64,000 bases of DNA from Myxocyprinus asiaticus (GCF_019703515.2 NC_059374.1:13676245-13740244), one strand, 5' to 3'; positions 1-11,459 are shown, counted from the stretch's first letter. Numbers and translations are program-made. Notes: generated by a model not told the origin, from the sequence alone.

Positions 1-434
1 AGATAACAGAATATCTTATTAATTTCAGTATGATATCATGAAAAAGCATTCTTTTGGGGACTTCTATTGGAATAAACATCTAATCAATGGAATAAATTCA
101 ATCCAAACAGACTTGCATTAAAAGGAAAATGGCAGGAAAGCTGTGATCATTGATAATTTTTTTTTTTTCTTCAAAGCAGTTTGGGTTAGATATTTAATGC
201 AACCTTATAAATTCATGCATGCAAGTCACCAAAAAAAGTGACATTTGCAATATAAGGAATAAGGTGTAAACTTTGCCCTCATTGCTAATGTGTGACTGGC
301 AAGGTCTCAATGCTGATAGAATGCCTGGAGACCCAATTAAAGATACTAACAAATTGATAAACAGAATTTCCTTTTCAACTTGAGGTCTTTAGAAATGTTT
401 CTATATATATATATATATTTATAAATAAATAAAA
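1..434. other. AT-rich sequence without a recognisable gene
   Basis: No coding signal or recognisable repeat is visible here. A short AT dinucleotide run near 401-420 and an A-rich stretch directly precede the LINE that begins near 435. Confidence 0.5.
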
Positions 435-578
435 AAAAGAGGGTCACGTGACGCCATGCAAGATGCAGACGTGTGAGCGACGAGCTCTGCGCACTTTGCT
501 AAATTTTTTATTATTTTCATGTTATAATCTGGTGAAATTTGATTCACCCAGTTACACATTTGCTCTTTGAGACAAAAC

Positions 579-1393
579 ATGGCAAAGAAGTCAAAATCCT
601 CGAGACATTAAAAGATACTTACGTGTTCAGGATGAAAGCCCCGACAGGCCTACAGACCAGGGACTCGATTTGCCAGCGTCAGTTGTCCAACATGTCGGTG
701 ATGTTGACGAAGGTTCTTGCTGACTTGGAGGATCTCACTGTAATGCGTCGATCGATTACGGCGATGGAAATAAAATTCTCTGAGTTAGTTACAAGAGTGA
801 CTGATGTTGAGAGACGAATCGATTGTCTGGAGTCTTCGGAGAGGGAATTAACTGCTAATCCGCCCATGACCAAAGTTGATTTGGAACATCTCCTTGAAAA
901 GCTTGAAGATCTTGAGAATAGAAGCTGCAGGAATAATATTCGAATTGTTGGAATTCCTAAGCATGAGGAGGGCAGAGATATGGTGAAATTCCTAGACAAG
1001 CTTTTCCCGAGTCTGCTCGACATAACAGGCCATAAACTGGAAATCGAGCGAGCTCACAGGGTCCCAGCTCACAGATTTGCTGAGGGAGATAGGCCCCGAT
1101 CAATCCTGGCCAGATTTCTGAGATCATCCGATAAAGATCTTGTGTTGTGCCAGGCGAGGAGCAAAGAGAAGCTTTCTTGGAAGAACCATAATATTTTCTT
1201 GTTCCCGGACTTTGCGAGTTCGACAAGAGAGAAACGCTATCGGTTCAAGGAATGTAAGAAACTCTTACATCAGCGAAAGATCTCTTTTGCTCTGATGTTT
1301 CTGGGCAAACTGAGAATAGAAACGAAGGATGGTCACAAAGTATTTACATGTCCCAATCAGGCAATGTCTTTTATTGAATCAATGGGTGAGTAA
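579..1393 (+). pseudogene. L1-type ORF1 protein (RNA-binding chaperone), frameshifted
   Basis: In intact L1 elements this protein coats the element RNA and helps reverse transcription. The open frame running to 1393 has no ATG at its 5' end. The likely ancestral start is the ATG at 579, which gives a lysine/serine-rich start (MAKKSKSS) and hits TAA after ten codons, so a frameshift separates it from the main frame. The main frame shows a coiled-coil segment with regular hydrophobics (about residues 45-130 of the open frame, including EKLEDLENRSCRNNIRIVG). This leads into the RRM-like region typical of L1 ORF1 (Transposase_22), followed by a basic C-terminal part. The ORF1 family call is firm. 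The exact original start is inferred. Confidence 0.8.
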
Positions 1394-2360
1394 ACCATTG
1401 GGTGTTTCTCATGTGAGTGGGTCAACTCGCTGTACTTACTCTGGCTTTTGAGGAAGCTGGGCATCATTTTGGTTTCTTTTTTCTTTTTGCGTTGGCTCCG
1501 CCGAGCGGCTGGAGTTTGTTTTGTGAATAACACTTTTCCTTAAAGAAACTCTTTGCATTGAAGTTCCCGGCCAGTTTGAGAGTGGACACTACGGATAACA
1601 GCAAAATATCTACATGCTCACACAAAGGATGTCTTTTATAAAGTTGACGGATTGTGTAAGTCATGGTATATACTTTTATGCGGCCTCCGAGTGAATTGAA
1701 TCGACCATCCGGGGAACCGGGATGCCAGTTTTGTTTCTTTTTGTATTGGTTCCGCCTAGCGGCTGGAGCTTGTTCTATTGAATAACACTCCTTTGGAACA
1801 GCTGTAGATTAATATGTTCATTCTTCATGCTTATTCCTCCTGCTGGCTGGAGTTTGTTTTGTTGAGTATTTTTACAGGACATTGGAATGATTACGTCATC
1901 CGCTGAACTCATAACAGCCGGCTCACTGAACATTCGTTTGTCTGTCCGAGGAATCTGAACGGTTTTATATCAGCTGGAATTTGTTTTGTGGAAGATCACA
2001 CCTTTGAGACAGTTCTGTGAATGAATCTACACATTCTTTGTGTTCATTCTTCCTCTTGGCTGGGGTTTATTTTACAAAGTATTTTCTGTTATGTACTTTT
2101 GCCTCACAAATTTGTGAGGCAAAATTGAGCAATCCGATAGCAAAGTTGTCGTGGGGGCTCGTGGGCGTTCATGGACCTTTTGAGTTTAGAGGGATTGTTG
2201 CTGGTTGGCACTTTCGTGCGTGGGGTTAATGCACACGTTTTTCTTTTTTCTGTTTGTTTTGTTTGGGGGGAAGTTCGGGGTTTGATTGTTTCACTAATGG
2301 GGAATGTGGTCTGTATAATTTTGTTTTTGACACACAATTTATTTTTTCTACTATATCAAA
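1394..2360 (+). repeat. Inter-ORF spacer of the LINE with degenerate repeat units
   Basis: The spacer between ORF1 and ORF2 has no credible coding sequence. A motif resembling GCGGCTGGAGTTTGTTTTGT recurs near 1506, 1759, 1847, 1972 and 2057. It is usually followed by a segment like GAATAACACTCCTTT, and sometimes by CATTCTTC upstream of the next unit. Spacing is irregular (about 85-250 bp), so these look like decayed tandem units rather than a fresh array. Confidence 0.6.
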
Positions 2361-5300
2361 ATGTCAAATGTTAATACGAGTGTACTATCTCTCTCCACAT
2401 GGAATGTGAATGGGTTGGGGCACCCCATAAAAAGAAGGAAGGTTATTAATTTTCTTAAATGTAAGAAATATGATATAGTGTTTCTTCAAGAAACACATCT
2501 GTCCCCACAGGAAGCTGAACAATTTGGGAAGATATGGGGTGGACATGTTTTTTTTAGTGCTGGCTCAAGTAAGAGCAAGGGAGTCATTATATTGGTAAAG
2601 AAACATTTACAATTCAAATGTCTCAAACAGACTAAAGATAAATTAGGGAGAGTCATTATAGTTTTAGCTGAAATTCAAGGGCAAAGGTTGATTTTGGCTA
2701 ATATTTACGCACCTAACGCTGATGATCAGGGCTTTTTTATAGATCTTGAAGGGATGCTGCAAACCGCTGGCACCCCTTATGATATAATATTGGGAGGAGA
2801 CTTTAATATTTTGATGGACTCAGTCCTTGATCACAATGAAGCAAATGTGTGTAAACCACCTAGAGCAACATTGACGCTTCACAGGATGTGTAAAAATCTT
2901 GGTCTTACTGATATTTGGAGACTTTTGAACCCATCTGGTAGGGACTACACATTTTTTTCATCAGTCCATAAGATTTATTCTAGAATAGATTTTTCTATTA
3001 GATCCCTCATTTCATCTGTTTTTGATTGCTCAATTGGAAATATCTTAGTCTCAGATCACGCCCTGGTGAGTTTAGAGGTGTTGCCATATACAGAGAAAAA
3101 TTAATCATATAGTTGGCACCTTAATGTGTCCCTTTTACAAAATCCTGATTTCCAACAAATGTTAAAGACTGAAATCAATGTTTATATGGAGACAAACTGG
3201 TCCTCAGTATCCTCTGTGGGCGTGGCTTGGGAGGCACTTAAGGCAGTTCTTAGGGGTCGGATCATACAGTATACCTCATTCACCAAAAAATCCAAGGCGC
3301 AAGAACTTGTGGAGTTGGAAGGAAATATTAAAAGTGCAGAGGCAGAGCTGAAGCGCCGTATGTCATCTGATGGCCTTAGAGAATTGACCCGATTGAAATA
3401 TAGATATAATACTATTTTGTCACGGAAGGTGTAGTTTTGGTTGTTCAGGGCAAGACAGTCATACTTTGAGTCGGGGGACAAAGCAGGAAAACTTTTGGCT
3501 AGATATATAAAGCAGAAAGAGTCTTTTTCTACCATTCCCTCTGTGAAATCTGCGGGTGGTGAAATATTTACCTCAGCCATTGATATTAATAATGCTTTTA
3601 AAGAATTGTACTTTGATCTCTATAGTTCCACGTCTTCGTCTACTGATGAAGATATTAGGAACTTTGTGGAACCATTAGATCTTCCTAAACTGACGACTGA
3701 GCAAAACAATTCTCTTGATTCTGGGATAATCTTGGAGGAGCTTGATGAGGTAATTAAGGCCTTGCCTACAGGCAAGTCTCCGGGGCCTGACGGCTTTTCC
3801 TCTGAGTTTTTCAAATCTTATGCTACAGAACTGGCTCCACTTTTGTTAGAAGTTTATACGGAATCATTAAAGAATGGAAAGCTTCCTCCAACCATGACAT
3901 AATCCCGGATCAGTCTGATTCTTAAAAAGGACAAAGATCCATGTGAGTGTAAAAGTTACTGCCCAATTTCCCTGATCCAGTTAGATGTAAAACCTTTTGT
4001 CAAAAATTGTGGCTAATCGATTAAGTAAAGTTATGACATCAATTTTACATATAGGTCAGGTGCGGTTTATTCGAGGCCATAGCTCTTCTGATAATATTAG
4101 GCATCTCATCAATATCATGTGGTCAGTAGCGAATCTCACTTGACGCCGAAAAGGCATTTGATATGGTAGAATGGGATTATCTTTTTAAGATTTTGGAAAT
4201 GTATGGGTTCGGGAGTACATTTATTGGTTGGATTAAGTTACTTTATAGACACCCTGTAGCAGCGGTACAAACAAACGGGTTAATTTCAGATTATTTTACT
4301 CTGGATAGGGGCACCCGGCAGGGTTGCCCTCTTTCCCCATTATTGTTCTGTCTTGCCCTGGAACCAATAGCAGCCGAAATGAGAAAGTAGGATGATTTTC
4401 CGGGGTGATTGCGGGAGGTGTGGCACGTAAGCTTCTGCTTTACGCAGATGATATTTTATTATTCATTTCCGACCCTACGAGATCTATTCCTTGCCTCCAC
4501 AGAATTATTAACTCCTTTTCCTAGTTCTCAGGATACAAAGTCAATTGGTCTAAATCCGAAGATTTGGCTTTGACAGCGTACTGTCCAGTAACGGCCTTCC
4601 AGCCGAGTGCCTTCCAGTGGCCCAAACAGGGAATTAAATATTTGGGAATTTTATTCCCAGCAAATTTGTCTGATTTAGTCAGAGTTAATTTTGATCCCTT
4701 AATAAAAAGGTTTTCGAATGATGTGGACAGGTGGGCTTCATTACATTATCGATGATTGGGAAGGTTAATGTTATTAAAATGAATTGTATTCCAAAATTCA
4801 ACTACCTGTTACAGTCTCTCCCTGTACATGTCCCCCTCTCTTATTTCAAGCAATTTGATAGCATAGCGAAGTACTTCATTTGGAATGGTAAGTGTCCAAG
4901 GTTAAATTTCAATAAGTTACATAGGCCGATTGACAAAAGTGGGTAAGGCCTACCCAAGATTTTGTTTTATTATTATGCATTCGGTCTTAGACATTTGGCT
5001 CATTGGTCACTTCCACCTGAGAGAGCCCCTCCCTGGTTTTGTATTGAAAAGGAAGTTCTTGCCCCTATCTCGCCACTGCAAAGCCTTTCGATTAAACTAG
5101 CCGGAGAGGTTAAATCGCACCCCATTATTTTGCATTTGCACTCGATATGGACAAAAGTGTTCAGAGTGTTTAATACTGATATTTATTTCAACGTAGCCTT
5201 GAGCATATGGCTGAACCCTAAACTATGTATTAATAAGTCCCCTTTTTGTTGGTCAGATTGGATTGTGAGGGGGGTTAATACACTTGGTGACCTATATGAG

Positions 5301-6134
5301 AGTGGAGTATTGAGACCTTTTGAAAATTTGGTTAAACTTTTTTGCATTCCCAGATCTCAATTTTATAAGTATTTACAGCTGCATTACCTACTCTGCACTG
5401 TTTTTGGGAGTGGCACCCCCCCCCCTCCCCCCAGTGCGGCAGATACTCTGGGAGTGGTGATTGCTGCTTTTGGGAAGGGTCATGAGGCATCAGTGTATTA
5501 CTCCCAGCTAATTCAGAGTCTGGGGGACGGGACTTTGAATTCTCTTAAAAAATTATGGGAGAAAGATCTAAACTTGACATTGGAGGAGGGGGTGTGGGCT
5601 AGGATCCTAAAAAATGTCAAGTCTGCATCTAGAGATGCAAGGGTTCACCTTATGCAATTTAAGATTTTACATTGATTTTATTGGGCCCCATCCAGATTGT
5701 ATAGGCTTGGTCTTAAAGACACACCCACCTGCTGGCGATGTCAATCAGAGGTTGGAGACATAACTCATGGGTGTGTTGAGATCCAGGAGTTCTGGTTAAA
5801 AGTTCAGAGTCTTATATGTGATGTATTGGGCACTCGGCTTTCACTTTGCCCCAGACTCTGTATTTTGGGTGATGGGGTGGTCATCGACGTTGAGAATCGT
5901 CACATAAAGAGTTGGGTCCTAACGAGCGTCATGATCACCAGATCTGATTTTAAGGGGTTGGAGTTTGGAGCGCCCTAATTTCATGAGTGGTGCTCGGAGA
6001 TGGGGAGAGTGGCGGCCTTTGAGGAAGGGATGTATAGAAGGCTGGGAAATCTGGGGTTATTTTATAGGAAATGGGGCAGATATTTGGCCTTTTTGGAAGG
6101 CTTTCGGGGAGGGGTAGTGGAGAGGGATCTCTAG
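2361..6134 (+). pseudogene. L1-type ORF2 (endonuclease - reverse transcriptase), broken
   Basis: ORF2 of an L1-clade LINE, which nicks target DNA and primes reverse transcription. The ATG at 2361 opens an AP-type endonuclease (to 3104) with WNVNGL, FLQETHL, GGDFNIL, SRIDFS and SDHAL motifs. The same frame continues through stops at 3102, 3432 and 3900 into the reverse transcriptase, with KSPGPDG, ISLILKKDKDP and PISLIQ. After frameshifts come DAEKAFD, GTRQGCPLSPLLF (about 4310-4345) and YADD (about 4440). The C-terminal part (4731-6134) returns to the first frame, again with stops. It holds a CWRC...H.C zinc-like motif at about 5730-5775. At least five in-frame stops and several frameshifts make it non-functional. 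Confidence 0.88.
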
Positions 6135-6170
6135 TTTTAAATATGTGTGTGCAATTTGATACTCTTTTTT

Positions 6171-6493
6171 ACTCTTGACATTTTCTCAACCAACTTCTTG
6201 AGGTATCACCCTGGGATGCTTTTTAAACAGTACTGAAGGAGTTCCCATCTATGTTGAGCACTTATTGGCTGCTTTTCTTTATTATTTGGTCCAAGTCATC
6301 AATTTCAAAAATGTTTTTTTTATTTTTTATTATTATTACATTTTAGTTTTATAATGAAATAAATTAATATGTTAGCACAATTATATTTTTGTCTACAAAA
6401 CTAATTTCAAACATTTAAGGATACGCCTTCAGATCAAAAGATTTTTAAGATCATGAAAACATTTCAGTCAAGTGTTTCAGAACTTTTGACCGG

Positions 6494-6498
<5 letters not shown>
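6171..6498 (-). mobile_element. Truncated end of a Tc1/mariner-family element
   Basis: The reverse complement of 11535-11868. It runs from an inner breakpoint at ACTCTTGAC to the outer terminal repeat ending in GACCGGTAGTG at 6498. The inner part corresponds to the C-terminal coding end of a Tc1-like transposase. The other half is missing. It lies directly against the 3' end of the LINE. Confidence 0.75.

Positions 6499-6548
<50 letters not shown>
6498..6548. repeat. (GT)n(AT)n microsatellite
   Basis: About 17 GT units followed by about nine TA units. It links the outer end of the truncated Tc1-family fragment to the TA target of the next Tc1 element at 6549. Confidence 0.95.
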
Positions 6549-8129
6549 CAGGTGCATCTCAATAAATTAGAATGTCGTGGAAAAGTTCATTTATTTCAGT
6601 AATTCAACTCAAATTGTGAAACTCGTGTATTAAATAAATTCAATGCACACAGACTGAAGTAGTTTAAATCTTTGGTTCTTTTAATTGTGATGATTTTGGC
6701 TCACATTTAACAAAAACCCACCAATTCACTATCTCAACAAATTAGAATACATCATAAGACCAATAAAAAAAACATTTTTAGTGAATTGTTGGCCTTCTGG
6801 AAAGTATGTTCATTTACTGTATATGTACTCAATACTTGGTAGGGGCTCCTTTTGCTTTAATTACTGCCTCAATTCAGCGTGGAATGGAGGTGATCAGTTT
6901 GTAGCACTGCTGAGGTGGTATGGAAGCCCAGGTTTCTTTGACAGTGGCCTTCAGCTCATCTGCATTTTTTGGTCTCTTGTTTCTCATTTTCCTCTTGACA
7001 ATACCCCATAGATTCTCTATGGGGTTCAGGTCTGGTGAGTTTGCTGGCCAGTCAAGCACACCAACACCATGGTCATTTAACCAACTTTTGGTGCTTTTGG
7101 CAGTGTGGGCAGGTGCCAAATCCTGCTGGAAAATGAAATCAGCATCTTTAAAAAGCTGGTCAGCAGAAGGAAGCATGAAGTGCTCCAAAATTTCTTGGTA
7201 AACGGGTGCAGTGACTTTGGTTTTCAAAAAACACAATGGACCAACACCAGCAGATGACATTGCACCCCAAATCATCACAGACTGTGGAAACTTAACACTG
7301 GACTTCAAGCAACTTGGGCTATGAGCTTCTCCACCCTTCCTCCAGACTCTAGGACCTTGGTTTCCAAATGAAATACAAAACTTGCTCTCATCTGAAAAGA
7401 GGACTTTGGACCACTGGGCAACAGTCCAGTTCTTCTCCTTAGCCCAGGTAAGACGCCTCTGACGTTGTCTGTGGTTCAGGAGCGGCTTAACAAGAGGAAT
7501 ACGACAACTGTAGCCAAATTCCTTGACACGTCTGTGTGTGGTGGCTCTTGATGCCTTGACCCCATTCTCAGTCCATTCCTTGTGAAGTTCACCCAAATTC
7601 TTGAATCGATTTTGCTTGACAATCCTCATAAGGCTGCAGTTCTCTCGGTTGGTTGTGCATCTTTTTCTTCCACACTTTTTCCTTCCACTCAACTTTCTGT
7701 TAACATGCTTGGATACAGCACTCTGTGAACAGCCAGCTTCTTTGGCAATGAATGTTTGTGGCTTACACTCCTTGTGAAGGGTGTCAATGATTGTCTTCTG
7801 GACAACTGTCAGATCAGCAGTCTTTCCCATGATTGTGTAGCCTAGTGAACCAAACTGAGAGACCATTTTGAAGGCTCAGGAAACCTTTGCAGGTGTTTTG
7901 AGTTGATTAACTGATTGGCATGTCACCATATTCTAATTTTTTGAGATAGTGAATTGGTGGGTTTTTGTTAAATGTGAGCCAAAATCATCCCAATTAAAAG
8001 AACCAAAGACTTAAACTACTTCAGTCTGTGTGCATTGAATTTATTTAATACACGAGTTTCACAATTTGAGTTGAATTACTGAAATAAATGAACTTTTCCA
8101 CGACATTCTAATTTATTGAGATGCACCTG
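6549..8129 (-). mobile_element. Tc1-like DNA transposon, full length, copy A
   Basis: A 1581-bp element flanked by TA dinucleotides (6547-6548 and 8130-8131), the hallmark of Tc1/mariner insertion. Both ends begin CAGGTGCATCTCAATAAATT. The terminal inverted repeats are about 200 bp long. Each carries an outer and an inner copy of a motif like CTCAATAAATTAGAAT, an IR/DR arrangement as in several fish Tc1 elements. An intact transposase gene lies inside on the minus strand. Copy B at 27333-28913 has the same length and near-identical sequence in the opposite orientation. Confidence 0.96.
6874..7866 (-). CDS. Tc1-like transposase, intact (DD34E)
   Basis: A cut-and-paste transposase that would bind the terminal repeats of its element and move it into TA sites. 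The 330-residue frame is uninterrupted. An N-terminal paired-like helix-turn-helix is visible (KEAGCSQSAVSKHVNRKLSG, about residues 42-61), followed by a basic segment RKKCGRKR. The catalytic core has LFSDES (first Asp), QQDLAPAHT (second Asp) and [11 protein letters not shown] (Glu), with exactly 34 residues between the last two. Translation starts at the ATG at 7866 or at the inner Met of MGKTADLT (residue 13, position 7830), which is the more typical start. The protein differs from copy B at one residue near the C terminus (Tyr here, His in copy B). No regulatory signal was recognised outside the terminal repeats. Confidence 0.95.
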   Translation of the reverse strand: MVSQFGSLGYTIMGKTADLTVVQKTIIDTLHKECKPQTFIAKEAGCSQSAVSKHVNRKLSGRKKCGRKRCTTNRENCSLMRIVKQNRFKNLGELHKEWTENGVKASRATTHRRVKEFGYSCRIPLVKPLLNHRQRQRRLTWAKEKNWTVAQWSKVLFSDESKFCISFGNQGPRVWRKGGEAHSPSCLKSSVKFPQSVMIWGAMSSAGVGPLCFLKTKVTAPVYQEILEHFMLPSADQLFKDADFIFQQDLAPAHTAKSTKSWLNDHGVGVLDWPANSPDLNPIENLWGIVKRKMRNKRPKNADELKATVKETWASIPPQQCYKLITSIPR

Positions 8130-8149
8130 TATATATAAAATCTATATAT

Positions 8150-8335
8150 ATAAACAGTGAGGCACTTACAATGGGAGTAAATGGTGCCAAATATTTGGAG
8201 GATTTAAAGGCTTATATTTTTATAAAAGCACTTACATTAACTGTTCTGTTAAAATTGTATGTAACTTTACACAGGAAAGGTTAGTAAGCGATTTTATCTA
8301 AAATTATGTTATCACACATATTGTCTACTAGTCAA
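8150..8335. repeat. Fragment of a dispersed foldback-type repeat
   Basis: It contains GTGAGGCACTTACAATGG, and pieces such as AAAGCACTTACATTAA and AGTAAGCGATTTTATC. Related segments occur at 26930-27117 and 62020-62345 (shared AAGTGCCTCACTG). This is a fragment of a non-autonomous element family common in cyprinid genomes. The name is not known. Confidence 0.55.
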
Positions 8336-8612
8336 AGGTGGAGATTTATAGAAAAAAAAAAAGACTTAAATGTTGATCTGTTTCTCACCCACACCTATCA
8401 TATCACTTCTGACGAAATGGATTTAACCACTGGAGTCTTATGGATTTCATTTATTCTGCCTTTGTGTGATTTTTGAAGATTCACATAATGGACTTACAGA
8501 GCTGAAATTTGTGTTCTGCAGAAGAAAGAAAGTCATACACATGACTAAATGACACATGAGTAAATGATGAGAGAATTTTCATTTTTGGATGAACTATCCA
8601 TTTAAGAGGGTT
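8336..8612. repeat. Dispersed repeat ending in the GTTCACCC-type terminus
   Basis: It shares long similarity with 40610-40895 (TTTCTCACCCACACCTATCAT, then AACCACTGGAGTCTTATGG, then GAAAGTCATACACAT). Its right end, GGATGAACTATCCATTTAA, is a diverged form of the terminus GGGTGAACTATCCCTTTAA seen at 40489. It is a non-autonomous DNA-transposon-like repeat typical of cyprinids. Confidence 0.65.
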
Positions 8613-8999
8613 TTGAAGTATGTGTTTGAAATCAACATACAAAACCTCTTCTAGAGAAAACACGCATTTGCGCAATTGGATTTTGACTCAAAATCTAAGA
8701 TATAGTCCTTGTGACAACTTCCCTGTGTGAAGACTAGCCCCGGTTTCCCCTATTAGTGTTAATGTTACAATGCAATTACATTGTAATTAGGCTACTCATT
8801 AATACTAATGAACTGCATCTAATTATAATGAAATTATTTTGTAGAGTTGCTTGTGATTATACATTGTTTTTACTGTAATAGCTCAATAAATTGTATAGAA
8901 GTTATGTGTAATTTGAACGAACAATGTAATAGGCACTAAGGTGTGACCACAAATCCCAGTTGATACGCTAGCAGTGCTCCAGAAAGTTTTTAGGACAGC
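8613..8999. other. No gene seen; upstream flank of the host exon
   Basis: AT-rich sequence without recognisable coding potential. It may hold upstream regulatory DNA for the exon that follows, but no element can be named. Confidence 0.4.
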
Positions 9000-9371
9000 A
9001 CTTAAATTTGCATCGTAGGAGAGGGTGTATTTTAAGGGTCTTTACTATTGCTAAGGCGTCTCCATGTGTCAATCCGAAGTGGGCGGGACTCGCGTCTGCT
9101 GCGGCGCTCTGGAAGGCAGAGACTCAGGCAGCGGCTGAAGTGGCACTTTCTCAGTACTGTCAGTGCGGGCAGCATCTCGTCTCAGCCCGGGTACAGTAAC
9201 CGCCGCATACAACAGATCCTCCGGATCGGAACAGGAGATTCGGCTTTGCTCCATATCCTGCGGAGTCCATCCATGCGATCCGAGCCCGACTGAGAGCGCA
9301 CCATCCACCTGGATACGCCAGCATCAGCATCAGTGTAAGGAGAACGCGGACGCAAGCACCTCCACAAGAAT
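9000..9371 (+). promoter_or_regulatory. Probable promoter and 5' untranslated region of the host gene
   Basis: CpG and GC content rise sharply from about 9050. A TATA-like TATTTTAAGG lies near 9026 and a GC box (GGGCGG) near 9080. The stretch to 9371 has CpG-rich blocks and no long open frame leading into the ATG, consistent with a 5' UTR. The transcription start cannot be placed from sequence alone. Confidence 0.5.
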
Positions 9372-9432
9372 ATGATGCTCCAACAGCACTTGCTCTTCGT
9401 GCTCTACACCTTCTGTGGGACTGTCATCAAAG
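9372..9432 (+). CDS. First coding exon of a secreted or membrane protein (possibly CADM2-like)
   Basis: Two adjacent ATGs at 9372 and 9375; the first has A at -3. The exon encodes 20 residues plus one base, starting MMLQQ and continuing with a hydrophobic core LLFVLYTFCGTVI. This reads as a signal peptide without a basic n-region. It ends at AAAG followed by GTAAGAG, a strong splice donor in phase 1. Length, phase and the spacing of Tyr12, Cys15, Gly16 and Gly21 resemble the first exon of cell adhesion molecule 2 as I remember it. The absence of a second exon in 54 kb also suits the giant first intron of CADM2. The exon call is fairly strong. The gene identity is a weak guess. Confidence 0.6.
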
Positions 9433-10887
9433 GTAAGAGCTCTGAGATGTGTGTCCACTGTGTGATACCCTCTGGGCGTGGTAGAAGTTGGCATCACTTG
9501 AACAACAAACATACCAATGTGATTTAAACACACTTTGTCATAAGACCCGTTATCAGAATGGCATCATGTGTATAGTTTATGTTTTTGGATAGGTCACACG
9601 TTTGTTTTCTGGTATAATGATGACAACGCATATTTGAGTTCAGCGGACTTAAAATTAGAGCGCGCATTCTTCTACATGTGTGATCATGTGTGAGGTGTGT
9701 GGGAAGTTGTTTGTAGTTGAGGAATCGCTAATGAATTCATAAATGATTGTTAAATCAAATAAAAACTTTGGAAACAGGATGATCCTGCGTGTACATATGC
9801 CAAATTTCACCTCGATTCATATGGGTCATAAGACAGTGATATATTACCATATTAACGGCAATACAATTATTCGTATCACAGTTACGCGCAGTTTTGCTCT
9901 GTGCTCAGTGTGTGATTTGATGGGCATTGCGTTTTGTTGTCATGCAGACAAGTTGAACTTGACTAGTTATGTATGATTTATGTTGTATGCATGCTCCTAA
10001 GTGTTGTGTGTCTGTATTAATAAGCAAACACTGGTTTAAGTCAGACATAAGCGTGTTAGAAAAGAGCTCGTACTCGGGTATATGCAAGATCCTACATCTT
10101 GGGGTCGTCGTAGCATAAGAATTTGTCTCCAAGATGCGCGCACTGAGCACCGCCAGCACTTCAGGACAGCGTGCATCTGTACTAGCCTATAGCACAAGCA
10201 TTTATTTACAGTACAACAATTGTCTTGGTGAAATCACAGCGTAATGTAAGGAGCAAAATACTGAATGCGTAAAAAGCGAGAGTGATTCCGAACAGACAGG
10301 AGAGAGCATAACGGAGCGGTGTTGGTCAGACTGCAGGCACCGAGTGCGCGCTGCTGTCCCATTTAACTCTCTGAGCATACCGCAGGGAGAAAGCGCGCCG
10401 CCGCGCCCCAGGGGTCAAACCACCTCATGGCGCACTGTCAACGCTTGAGCACTGTCTCTCCTCAAATGAGACTAATAAACACGCCTTTGTTATTTATTTA
10501 ACAACCAGCACGCTAAAGGATGTATGCCTAAATCATACAAATAATAACTTGAGCAATTCACCCTTAATTTAAATATTGGCCCTGCAAGAGAATGGCACTG
10601 GTGTTTGACTTTTATTACATTTAAGGAGCTACTGTCTGCCCATAGATCTACTAACTTAGTGCATAAGGAGTCAACATGTGGCAATATTGTGTAGGGGAGA
10701 GCAGAGATAATTGTAACGCATGGTTTTTGCTCATCTAGTCAGAAAATGTTGAGCCTAAAGCTTTGAAATTTTGCCTCAAACAACATTGATAGGTCAGCAG
10801 TCTTTTCTGTCTTCATTAAATGTTTTACATAACTGAGTCGGATACAATGAAACTTCAAGTGCAGAATGTGCCAATGTTACATTCGTA
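9433..10887 (+). other. Start of the first intron, with a CpG-rich patch
   Basis: No further exon is recognisable. Positions 10262-10450 are notably GC and CpG rich (GTGCGCGCTGCTG, AAAGCGCGCCGCCGCGCCCC), unlike the surrounding AT-rich intron. They could be part of the CpG island, an alternative first exon or an enhancer. Confidence 0.45.
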
Positions 10888-10894
10888 ACAACTA

Positions 10895-11442
10895 GGAGCT
10901 GAGAACTTTATTAGGAACACTATGGTCCTTATAAAGTGCCCAGCGTGGCCTTCTGCTGTTGTAGCCCATCCGCCTCAAGGTTCGACGTGTTGTGCATTCT
11001 GAGATGCTATTCTGCTCACTACAATTGTACAGAGTGGTTATCTGAGTTACAGTAGCCTTTCTGTCAGCTCGAACCAGCCTGGCAATTCTTAGTTGACCTC
11101 TCTCATCAACAAGGCGTTTCCATCTGCAGAACTGCCACTCACTGGATGTTTTTTTGTTTTTGGCACCATTCTGAGTAAACTCTAGAAACTGTTGTGCGTG
11201 AAAATCCCAGGAGATCAGCAGTTAGAGAAATACTCAAACCAGCTCATCTGGCACCAACAATCATGCCATGGTCAAAATCACTGAGAACACATTTTCCCCC
11301 ATTCTAATGGTTGATGTGAACATTAATTAAAGCTCCTGACCTGTATCTGCATGATTTTATGCATTTCACTGCTGCCACACGATTGGCAGATTAGATAATC
11401 GCATGAAGAAGTAAGTGGTCCTAATGAAGTGGTCGGTGAGTG
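10895..11442 (-). mobile_element. Tc1-family element, internally deleted (CACTCACTGAGC family)
   Basis: On the reverse strand it starts CACTCACCGACCACTTCATTAGG and runs through CATGGCATGATTGTTGGTGCC to TAACAACAG-type and TCTAGAGTTTACTC motifs. It matches the element at 46252-47335 in the opposite orientation. It keeps only the region coding for the DNA-binding N-terminal part of a Tc1-like transposase and is non-autonomous. Its left end (near 10895) is decayed. Confidence 0.7.
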
Positions 11443-11459
11443 CAAATATACATACATAC

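Larger units (their letters stand above)
435..6170 (+). mobile_element. Degenerate near full-length L1/Tx1-like LINE
   Basis: A two-ORF non-LTR retrotransposon. A GC-richer leader starts near 435. It is followed by an ORF1 with a coiled coil and RNA-binding region, a long inter-ORF spacer, and an ORF2 with an AP-like endonuclease, a reverse transcriptase and a C-terminal cysteine/histidine motif. This layout is that of the L1 clade, and the fish setting suggests a Tx1-like or fish L1 lineage. Both ORFs carry stops and frameshifts, so the copy is dead. The 3' end is unclear because a Tc1-type element end (6171-6498) abuts it. No target-site duplication was found. Confidence 0.85.
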
